This document shows, in pieces, positions 48,100-56,100 of a stretch of DNA of 64,000 nt. The notes beneath the pieces were generated by a model, which saw only the letters and a list, made by a program, of their open reading frames with translations, was not told where the DNA came from and did not search any database. Position 1 is the stretch's first letter. Every line of letters starts with the position of its first letter. Location of the stretch: positions 310,001 to 374,000 of the forward strand of contig NZ_MUNQ01000005.1 of NCBI RefSeq assembly GCF_002001165.1, read 5' to 3'. The translations under genes and the position numbers were made by a program. This DNA is from Rhodanobacter sp. C05. Lineage in GTDB: Bacteria; Pseudomonadota; Gammaproteobacteria; Xanthomonadales; Rhodanobacteraceae.

Positions 48100-48690
48100 T
48101 CACTTCTTCCCGCCACATGCCTTGTGCCGAAAGCACCTGACCAGATGATCATTGATCATCCCGGTCGCCTGCAGCAGCGAATAGCAGATCGTCGTGCCCA
48201 CGAAGCGGAAACCGCGCTTCTTCAACGCCTTGCTCATGCGGTCGGACAACTCGGTGCTGGCCGGCACTTCGCTCTTGTCGCGCCAGCGATTGACCAGCGG
48301 CTTGCCATCGACGAATGACCACAGATAGGCGTCCAGACTGCCAAACTCTCCGATCACTTCCAGCGCGACTTTCGCGTTGTCGCGCGTCGCCGTGACCTTC
48401 AGGCGATTGCGGATAATGCCGGGATCGAGCAGCAGCTTTTCCAGTTCGCGATCCTTCATCGCGGCGACGCGGGCAATCTCGAAGTTGTGGAAGGCCTTGC
48501 GGTAGTTCTCGCGCTTGGCCAGCACGGTGCGCCAGGACAGGCCGGCCTGCGCACCCTCCAGGCACAGGAACTCGAACAGGGCACGATCGTCGTGCAGCGG
48601 CGTGCCCCATTCGGTGTCGTGGTAGTGGCACATCAAGGCATCGCTGCTGATGGCCCAGTGGCAGCGTGGCAGATCGGATGGCTTGGTCAT
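48100..48690 (-). CDS. tag: DNA-3-methyladenine glycosylase I
   Basis: 196 residues from ATG 48690 (start chosen at MTKPSDLPRCHW). Family motifs: DTEWGTPLHDDRALFEFLCLEGAQAGLSW near the N-terminus, with Trp and Glu of the base pocket, and zinc-snap residues Cys/His at the two ends (RCHW.., and the C-terminal HLVRCFRH). It removes 3-methyladenine from alkylated DNA. Diverges from the EamA transporter across about 100 bases. Confidence 0.93.
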   Translation of the reverse strand: MTKPSDLPRCHWAISSDALMCHYHDTEWGTPLHDDRALFEFLCLEGAQAGLSWRTVLAKRENYRKAFHNFEIARVAAMKDRELEKLLLDPGIIRNRLKVTATRDNAKVALEVIGEFGSLDAYLWSFVDGKPLVNRWRDKSEVPASTELSDRMSKALKKRGFRFVGTTICYSLLQATGMINDHLVRCFRHKACGGKK

Positions 48691-48788
48691 GGCAGGCACT
48701 GGCTGAGTGGAAGAACAACGCATACGGGTACGCCGGCACACCCTAGCCGACACCGCTAGACTTGTCGCTCCCTCCCGGCTGTTTCGTC

Positions 48789-49676
48789 ATGCCCCCTCTT
48801 TCGTCACCACAGCGCAGTGCCGTCCCTGCGCTGCTCGTCACCATCCTGCTCTGGGCGTACAGCTGGATCGTGATGAAGCAGGTACTGGCGCATGCCGGGC
48901 CGTTCGATTTCGCCGCGTTGCGTTATCTGCTTGGCGCGAGCGTACTGTTTGCTGTCCTGCTGGTCTCGCGGCAATCGCTGCGGCCGCCGCCGTTGCTGCC
49001 GACGATCTTGATCGGCCTGTGCCAGACCGCCGCGTTCCAGGGACTGGAACAGTGGGCGTTGCTCGATGGCGGCGCCGGCCATGTGGCGTTGCTCGCCTAC
49101 ACCATGCCGTTCTGGGCCGTGCTGCTGGCGTGGTTGCTGCTCGGTGACAGACCGACCCGGCGGCACTGGCTGGGACTGACGCTGGCGGCGCTCGGACTGC
49201 TCTGCATCATCGAGCCATGGCACCGCATGGGGAGTGTGCTTAGCACCACGCTGGCGCTGGCCGGTGGTGCCGCCTGGGCGGGCGGTACCGTGCTCAGCAA
49301 GCGCCTGTTCCGCACACATACGCTCTCGGTGCTCAACCTCACCGCTTGGCAGATGCTGGCCGGTGGCGTGGCGTTGGGCATCGTGGCGCTGGCGGTGCCG
49401 CAGCGCTCGATCGATTGGGACTGGGCCTTCATCGGCGGCCTCGCGTACAGCGTGGTGCTGGCTTCCGCCGTGGCCTGGTGGCTGTGGTCGATCGTGCTGC
49501 AGCGGCTGCCCACGACGGTGGCCAGCCTGTCCAGCCTCGGCGTGCCGATTGTCAGCGTGCTGCTGGCGTGGATGATCCTGCACGAACAGCCATCCATGAT
49601 GGAGGTGTTCGGCATCGCGCTGGTGTTGCTGGGGCTGGTCGCGGTCAGCGGGATCGGCGCACGGCAACGCGCATGA
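48789..49676 (+). CDS. EamA-family (DMT) transporter
   Basis: 295 residues from ATG 48789, ten hydrophobic segments in two EamA repeats of about 140 residues. Repeat one holds ALLVTILLWAYSWIVMKQVL and VALLAYTMPFWAVLLAWLLLGD; repeat two holds ALAGGAAWAGGTVLSKRLF and the matching VPIVSVLLAWMILHEQPSMME. DMT exporters move amino acids or metabolites out of the cell; the substrate is unknown. Monocistronic. Confidence 0.9.
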   Translation: MPPLSSPQRSAVPALLVTILLWAYSWIVMKQVLAHAGPFDFAALRYLLGASVLFAVLLVSRQSLRPPPLLPTILIGLCQTAAFQGLEQWALLDGGAGHVALLAYTMPFWAVLLAWLLLGDRPTRRHWLGLTLAALGLLCIIEPWHRMGSVLSTTLALAGGAAWAGGTVLSKRLFRTHTLSVLNLTAWQMLAGGVALGIVALAVPQRSIDWDWAFIGGLAYSVVLASAVAWWLWSIVLQRLPTTVASLSSLGVPIVSVLLAWMILHEQPSMMEVFGIALVLLGLVAVSGIGARQRA

Positions 49677-49754
49677 GCTTGTCATCCTGAGGCTGCCATT
49701 CAGCCTCCGGGCCTGCGTGCAGCGATATCATGCAAAGCTGCCGAAACTGAAGAA

Positions 49755-50870
49755 ATGCCGATGTTTGATCTGTCTCAATGGTGGTCTCAAGGGGTCAGCT
49801 GGCTGAGTGCCCATGCGGTCGTGCCCTTCCTGGATGCGTTGCATCTGAATGGTCTGGCCGGCGATCCCAACGACATCGCCGCGTCGCTGATGATCGCGGC
49901 GCTGCAGGTGGGCATCATCGGCTTTCTGTTCCGCCCGCTGGAGACCTGGTTTCCCGCCGAGAAGTGGGCCGATCGCAAGCTGACCCTGGTCGACCGCAAC
50001 TACACGCTGCTGATGCTGCTGGGCGTCTTTCCGCTATTCACCTATCTGGTGCTGACCCCGTTCAGCCATCTGTTCGGCGGTGCCGACACCGCCACCTCGA
50101 GCACCGGCTCGCCGCTGGCGCTGACGCACTGGATACCCTGGTTCAACCAGCACCCCTACGCGCTGTTCGCGACGTACTACGTGGTCTACGACTTCGTGTA
50201 CTACTGGATGCACCGTACCCAGCACGCGATCCCATGGTGGTGGGCGCTGCACAGCATGCATCACAGCACGCGCCAGATGAGCTGCTGGACGAACGATCGC
50301 GGCAGCCTGGTCGATGGTTTCATCCAGTCGATGATCCTGGCCGTAGTCGGCCTGGTGATCGGCGTGGATCCGGACGAGTTCGCCTGGCTGATGCTGATCG
50401 GCGAACTGGTGCAGAACTTCTCGCATACCAACACGCGCATCGGTTTCGGCCGAGTGTTCGAGCGGGTGTTCGTCGACCCGAAATTTCACCGCCTGCACCA
50501 CATGCTGGTCGATCCCGAGCGACCGACCCTGCACATCTGCAACTACGGCCAGGTGCTTTCGATCTGGGATGTGCTGTTCGGCACGTCGCTATACGGCATG
50601 GCGCCGCGACCGACCGGCGTAGGCGATCCAGTCGTCGATGCCGACAACAACCACGGTCTGGCCGGCCTGCACTGGGCCGCACTGAAGCGTTTCTGGGGCG
50701 CGGTGCGCTGCATCGAGGGCTGGACACCCGGTGAGGTGGCGTTCGGTGAAGGCTATCGGCCGATCCCGGTCAGCAAGCTGGACCTGCATATCTTCGAACA
50801 CAAGTCGCCAGTCGCAGCCGTCGCCGAAGCGGATCTTGCGAGCAGCGCCACTTCTACGGAAGTGGCGTGA
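49755..50870 (+). CDS. Sterol desaturase / fatty acid hydroxylase family membrane enzyme
   Basis: 371 residues. Four membrane segments precede and surround the di-iron His motifs: DFVYYWMHRTQHAIPWWW (HxxxH), LHSMHHSTRQMS (HxxHH), NFSHTNTRIG and the C-terminal FHRLHHM. These are the eight-His ligands of the FA_hydroxylase superfamily. Members hydroxylate or desaturate lipids, carotenoids or sterols; in bacteria without sterols a membrane-lipid or carotenoid substrate is likelier. It ends just before the left flank repeat of the RAYT locus. Confidence 0.9.
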   Translation: MPMFDLSQWWSQGVSWLSAHAVVPFLDALHLNGLAGDPNDIAASLMIAALQVGIIGFLFRPLETWFPAEKWADRKLTLVDRNYTLLMLLGVFPLFTYLVLTPFSHLFGGADTATSSTGSPLALTHWIPWFNQHPYALFATYYVVYDFVYYWMHRTQHAIPWWWALHSMHHSTRQMSCWTNDRGSLVDGFIQSMILAVVGLVIGVDPDEFAWLMLIGELVQNFSHTNTRIGFGRVFERVFVDPKFHRLHHMLVDPERPTLHICNYGQVLSIWDVLFGTSLYGMAPRPTGVGDPVVDADNNHGLAGLHWAALKRFWGAVRCIEGWTPGEVAFGEGYRPIPVSKLDLHIFEHKSPVAAVAEADLASSATSTEVA

Positions 50871-50883
50871 CTTAAAGCGGAAA

Positions 50884-50908
50884 AAGGGGACGCGGCCAAT
50901 CAAGCCCA
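50884..50908 (+). repeat. Left flank repeat of the RAYT locus
   Basis: AAAGGGGACGCGGCCAATCA followed by AGCC. It is the inverted counterpart of the copies at 51693 and 51741 (GGCTTAATTGGTCACGTCCC, then CTTT). Divergence at four or five positions. Confidence 0.75.
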
Positions 50909-50995
50909 TGCCCACCCGGCCCCAGCCTTCCCGCTGACAGATCCGGGCGAGTCATCCAACGCAGAGTGACGGCAAGCTCTCCACCGACAGCAACC

Positions 50996-51700
50996 ATGCC
51001 ACGACTGCCGCGTCTTGAACTGCCAGGCGTGCCACTGCACATCACCCAGCGTGGCATCAACAAGGGAGCGATCTTCCTCGATGCAGAGGATCGCCACCAC
51101 TTCAGGTACCTGCTGCGCAGGGCCTTCCGTGACCATGACATCGCCCTGCATGCGTTCGTCCTGATGGACAACCACTTCCATCTTCTGCTCACTCCGGGTG
51201 CCGTCGGGACACTGTCACGCGCCATGGGCTGGGTTGGCCAGTCGTACGTGCAGGCCTTCAACCTCAGGCACATGCGCTGCGGTGCACTTTGGCAAGGACG
51301 GTTCAAGTCCTGCCTGGTGCAGAGCGAGCACTACCTGCTGACGGTCATGCGCTATATCGAACTCAACCCGGTGCGCGCCGCCATGGTCGACGCGCCGGAA
51401 GACTACCGCTGGTCGAGCGTGCACACGCACCTGGCCCGCGCACGCGATCCGCTCATCACACCCCACCCGCTCTACCTCGCGATGGGACACGACCAAGCCG
51501 AACGCGCCCACGCCTACAGACAATGGCTGGACGCAGGCATCGCGCCGGATGACCTGCAACACCTCCGCACTTATGCCAGCCAGGAGCGTGCGCTGGGCGA
51601 TGAGCGCTTCCAGCGCATGGTGGAAACAACCTTGGGACGCCCTGCCACGTGCCGACCGCATGGGCGGCCAAGGCTGACCCGCGCGAGGGAGGAGGCTTAA
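50996..51700 (+). mobile_element. RAYT: REP-associated tyrosine (Y1-type) transposase
   Basis: 234 residues from ATG 50996. The Y1/IS200-like fold is shown by the strand LPGVPLHITQRGINKGAIF, the HUH motif in LMDNHFHLLLTPG, and the catalytic tyrosine in LTVMRYIELNPVRAAMV followed by the diagnostic DYRWSSVHTHL. Single-domain Y1 proteins flanked by REP palindromes are RAYTs, which are vertically inherited and thought to mobilise REP elements. The stop codon lies inside the right-hand repeat, and inverted repeats flank both sides. It converges with the RHS operon. Confidence 0.9.
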
Positions 51701-51766
51701 TTGGTCACGTCCCCTTTATTGGACCCGCGCGAGGGAAGAGTCTTAATTGGCCACGCCCCCTTTATT
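51676..51766 (+). repeat. 46-bp tandem duplication of the RAYT terminal repeat
   Basis: Two copies (51676-51720 and 51722-51766) of a unit beginning GACCCGCGCGAGGGA, then CTTAATTGGYCACG and CCCCTTTATT, differing at about five positions. The TTAA in copy one ends the RAYT gene on the plus strand, and the TTAA in copy two ends the small exported protein gene on the minus strand. Confidence 0.9.
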
Positions 51767-52192
51767 CCCTTTATTGTATTTTACCGCCGACACTTGCATC
51801 ACAATCGGATAAATGTCGGTCGCAGTCGTGGCCTGCTGCAATTTCCCAACAACCGTCACACGTTGCTTTTCCGCAATCGGTGGCACCCCAAGTGGCAGAT
51901 AAAGCTGCACCTCTGAGATTCCCCCCATCGCATCGAACAAATCAGAACCATGAACATCTATCTTGTGGTCTAGCACGAGTACGAAAATTTTGATCTTTTT
52001 ATCTGTCTTGGGATCGCCAAAATTTGGTGGCCCATACGTCCATGTCATCCTTATCGTCCCGTGCAAAGTGACTACGCACGGCTGATAACAATATTCCAGA
52101 TTACCGCTTGCCTTTGCATCGACTGCCAAAGCCCCGCCGGCACAATATGTCAGCGCAAGAAAAATCGTAATTAATAAAGTTCTTAGCATCAT
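51743..52192 (-). CDS. Exported small protein, candidate immunity protein of the RHS toxin
   Basis: 149 residues with a clear signal peptide (LRTLLITIFLALTYCAGGALA, 1-23). The mature part has one Cys pair (LEYCYQPCVVTLHGTI) and the segment TWTYGPPNFGDP..IFVLVLDHKIDV, which resembles the conserved core of DUF4431-type proteins (a GPPNxxS segment followed by a strand). Its ATG overlaps the stop of the RHS-toxin gene (ATGA), the usual arrangement for toxin and immunity. The Sec signal places it in the periplasm, matching a peptidoglycan-attacking toxin. The last ten residues (NKGNKGGVAN) are encoded by the RAYT repeat. AT-rich relative to the flanks. Confidence 0.7.
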   Translation of the reverse strand: MMLRTLLITIFLALTYCAGGALAVDAKASGNLEYCYQPCVVTLHGTIRMTWTYGPPNFGDPKTDKKIKIFVLVLDHKIDVHGSDLFDAMGGISEVQLYLPLGVPPIAEKQRVTVVGKLQQATTATDIYPIVMQVSAVKYNKGNKGGVAN

Positions 52193-53199
52193 TGGGAGAA
52201 CGGCCCCGGTCCAGAATTGTAGATTTCTACCGAGCCACCGCTTTTGAATCCTTCTTGAGCTTTTATGGCATCAATCGTTCCACTTAGCTGAGCAGGGGTC
52301 AGCGAGTTGATCGTCGTACTTGCAGGGGCCCCAGTGCGGGCATTGATGAACGCCGCATATTGTTTTGGATTATTGGAGTCTGAGCTCGGCGCGAAGCGTT
52401 GAATCGCTTCCTCTATAGTGTCATTCCCATAAACAGAGGTGAGTGTGTCCTGAAGTGCACGGTCACCCGCAGAAGCGGACGAAAAGATAGCGAACGGCTG
52501 CTTCGCAGTGACATTGTCATGTGCCCCAGTAGGTGAATAGTCCCATCCAAGTGCCAGCTTGCTGCTTGCCGATTTACTGCTTCCTTTGCGCAAATCACCC
52601 GGATTATTATCTCGCGAAGGGCGGCTTCCCGTTCTTTTCTCCACGGCTCCATCCGCGTACTGAATGTACGTAATGTGGCCCGAATTGGACGCTCGTACTG
52701 CCGTGACAGACGCGGCCGTGATCATCGTTGTTGTCGTTCCGGTACTAGCGCAATTTCCATTGTCGTCTTCAATGTGTGACCCCGTACACCGCCCATTCGG
52801 ATCCATATTCACAACCGGATTGTTGTTGGCATAAGCATAGCGGCTGAAATTGAACGTGTTTCCAACGGCTGGCCCCACCGGATCGGTACTGATAAACCGC
52901 CCCACCACCGGATCGTAATACCGCGCCTGCATATACACCAACCCGGTATCCGGATCGTTCACATGCCCCGTATACCCTGGCCCGTTCGGCGGTGTACCCA
53001 GCGCCTGGCTCCCATACGGCGCATAGTCGTACGTCGCTGTGATGTTCCCACTGGCATCGGCCTCCGCCAGCGGCGTGCCCTGCGGGTCGGTGTACACATA
53101 GGTCACCGAGCCCGCATGGACCCCAGTGGCCATCAGCACCATCAGCCCGGCCATCACACCCAGCAGCCGATGGCGTGCCCTGCTCATGAACGGGCTCAT
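52189..53199 (-). CDS. RHS-core protein with C-terminal P5-like peptidoglycan hydrolase domain (candidate toxin)
   Basis: 336 residues from ATG 53199, overlapping the stop of the large RHS gene (ATGA). Residues 1-30 form a Sec signal (RHRLLGVMAGLMVLMATGVHAG). Residues 31-137 are the RHS-repeat-associated core: YVYTDPQGTPLAEADASG, YDYAPYG, DPDTGLVYMQARYYDPVVGR, FISTDPVG and NPVVNMDPNG. After a linker, residues 193-318 resemble phage P5-type lysozyme/transglycosylase domains: SRDNNPGDLR, PFAIFSSASAGDRALQDTL, TIEEAIQRFAPSSDSNNPKQ, YAAFINARTGAPAS and AIKAQEG. This replaces the variable toxin tip of RHS proteins. The C-terminal half is AT-rich. Similarity is by eye and not yet tested. Confidence 0.72.
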   Translation of the reverse strand: MSPFMSRARHRLLGVMAGLMVLMATGVHAGSVTYVYTDPQGTPLAEADASGNITATYDYAPYGSQALGTPPNGPGYTGHVNDPDTGLVYMQARYYDPVVGRFISTDPVGPAVGNTFNFSRYAYANNNPVVNMDPNGRCTGSHIEDDNGNCASTGTTTTMITAASVTAVRASNSGHITYIQYADGAVEKRTGSRPSRDNNPGDLRKGSSKSASSKLALGWDYSPTGAHDNVTAKQPFAIFSSASAGDRALQDTLTSVYGNDTIEEAIQRFAPSSDSNNPKQYAAFINARTGAPASTTINSLTPAQLSGTIDAIKAQEGFKSGGSVEIYNSGPGPFSQ

Positions 53200-56100
53200 G
53201 GGTTGCCTCCCAAGGTGACCGTGCAGGTGCTGGCGTTGCATCCAATCCCCGAGCCCGTGTCTGCACCCAGCACCCGCTTGAGCTTCGTCATCGTGGCACT
53301 CGTTTGGGCACCCCCACCGCCCACCGTGAATTGACCACTGATCTGCAGAGGCGCACTACATCCCGCGATACTGCAAGCCGTCAGCTGCTGAGCCGTGTAA
53401 CTGCCTGAAGGAAAGTTGTAGCTGTTGGTGGCCACGACGTAGGTGTACGTGCCCAGATGGCCGTTCTTGCCGGTCGCCGTGAAGTTGTAACTGGTGGCCC
53501 ACGCCATCGCATTCCAGGTCATCGACGTGACGCCATTGGTGGTACTCATGGCGAAGTTCGTCGGCGTGGCCGGTACCTGGGTCACCGACACCGGCGTGGA
53601 GGCTGTCCAGCCGCTGGTGCCGTAGGCATTGCTGGCGGCGACCTGATAGGTGTAGGTGCCGCCCGGCGCACTCGTCACGCTGTAGGAGGGCGTCGTGATG
53701 CCGCTGGCGAGCGTGGTCCAGGCGCCGCCGTTGAAGCTCTGCTGCACGGCATAGGTGGCGACTCCGGGCGAAGCTGTCCACGTGACCGTGAAGGGGGCGT
53801 ACGTCAGCACGCCCGGTCCCGCCGGGTTGGCCGGCGGCGCCGGCCATACACCCAGCGTAGCCGAGCCCGTCCAGCCGCCACACGTACTGCTGCAGCCCTG
53901 CACCTGATAGACATAGCTGCCACCGGCCCGACCGCTCAGTGCGGCGCTGGTGCCGCTGCCGGCATACACCGTCACCCACGCACCGCCGTTGGCGCTCTCC
54001 TGCAGGACATACGACGTCGCCAGCGGCACCGCGCCCCAGCTCACGGTGTAGTTGCTGCTGCTGGGGTTGGCGCTGAAGCTCACCGCGCCCGGCGCTGCCA
54101 GTTGCAGGGAGGCGTTGCGGGCGATCAGCTTGCTACCCAGGTAGATGAAGTTGGTGGCCTGCGATGCACCCGGCGCGTACTGGTACATCAGCTGGCCGCC
54201 GTGGTCGTAGAAGTAGTAGGTCGGCGTGCCGCTGGCCGAGGTCTTCTGCACGCGCCGGCCATTCGCGTCGTAAAGGTAGCTGTCGTAGCCCGTCACCTGG
54301 CTCAGCTGGTCCTTCTGGTCGAACAGCAAGACCACGCCGTTGCGGTTGGTGAGGTTGCCGCGGGGGTCATAACCGAAGCTGCTGACCGAACCACCGCGCG
54401 TGATGCTCTGCAGCCGGTTGGTCGGATCGTAGGCGTAGACCGAGGTCACTCCCGCCGACAGGCGCGTGCGCAGGTTGTTGAGCGGGTCGTATTGATACGA
54501 CTCGGTGCCCCACAGGGAAGGCGCCACGGCGCTGGTCAACCGGTTCAAGCCATCGTATTGGAAGGTCTTGTTGCGCTGGCCGTTGACCAGATCCTGCACG
54601 CTGACGATGTTGCTGTCGCTGTCGTAGAACAGGTCCTCGCTGAGGTTCAGCGTGCTGGCGTTGCCATAGGAAAAGTTGCTGGTCAGTTGGCGCGCATTCT
54701 GCTGGACCAGATAGCTCGTGCCGTTGCCGTAGGTAAAACCCTGTACCTGGCCATTCGGGTAATACGTGACGCCGGTGGCATAGCTGCCCACCTGGGTGGG
54801 ACGATCCAGCGCATCGGGCGCGTAGCTGACCGTCTCGCCATTGGGATAGCTGATCACACTGAGGCTGCCATTGGCGTCGTGGGCATAGCCCAGCGCCAGC
54901 GCGCTCTGGCCGACCACATTGAGGGACTCGCCGGTCAGCATGTCGCGGTAGTTGTACAGACCATGCCAGACGGTATTGCCCGAGGTCGCCCACTGCAGGT
55001 TGCCCGCCGCGTCGTACTGGTACTGGGTGCTCTGGGTGCCCGCTGGCGGGGCGATCGCCTTCACCCGGTTCATCGGGTCGTAAGTGAACAGGGTCTGCAC
55101 CGATGCAGCCACCTGACTCTGCCCGCAACCGGTTCCGGTGATGCTCAGCCCGGCGGCGCTCCATTGCAGATTGTTGGCGCCGTCGTAGGCCATCACCGAG
55201 TCGCCGCTTTCCGGTTCGGTGGTGCGGCACAGGCGATGATAGCTGTCGTAGACCAGGGTCTTGGTGACGCTGTCGCTTTCGGTGCCGTTGTAGATACCCG
55301 ACTGGGTGATCGACAGGGGACTGCCGTAGTAGTCGCGGGTGATGGTCTGGGTGACGCCAGCTGGTGCCTGCACCAGGATCGGCTTGTCATAGGACGGCTC
55401 GTCGAACACCTGGCCACGGGTGGTGGTGACGTTGCCTTTGGGATCGGTCACCTGCATGCCGGCACCGGACAGGTAGGCGGTACTGGTGGTCAGCGTACCC
55501 AGTTCGGAATCCTGCTGGCTGGTGGTCAGTCGTTGCAAGGCATCGTAGGCCTTGTGCGTACCGACCGTGATCGCCGACAGGTCCGGCGTGCCACTGACCG
55601 GATAGGACGTGAACGTGGCCAGGCCGCGCGGGTCGTAACTGTTGGCCGTGCTGATGTCCGAACCTGCCGTGCCGGCGATCGATGTGTCGCTGAGCAGCGG
55701 CCGCAGCATCGCGTCGAAATAGGTCACATCGGTGCCATTGCCGGTGCTGACCGTGCGCCGCCAGTGGCCAGCGGGGATACCCCGTTCGGCTGTGGTGACA
55801 TAGGTGAAGTTGTAGTTCTTCGTGTTCCACGCCACCTCGTCGCCCGTCGGGTAGCTGATGGTCTGCGGCCAGCCTACGGCGTTGTACGTGTAGGACGTGG
55901 TGTGGCCGTTCTGATCGGTGACAGATTGAATCTCGCCATAAACATCCACGACCGCGGACTGGCTGGTGCCGTCGGGATAATTGACCAACTGCGGAATGCC
56001 GCGGTAGTAATTGCCGAGGCTGGTGGTTTGGCTGTTGCCGTCTTCGAAGCTGGCCAGCTGGCCGGCAGCATTGTAGGTATAGGTCAGCGTCGTTTCGCCG

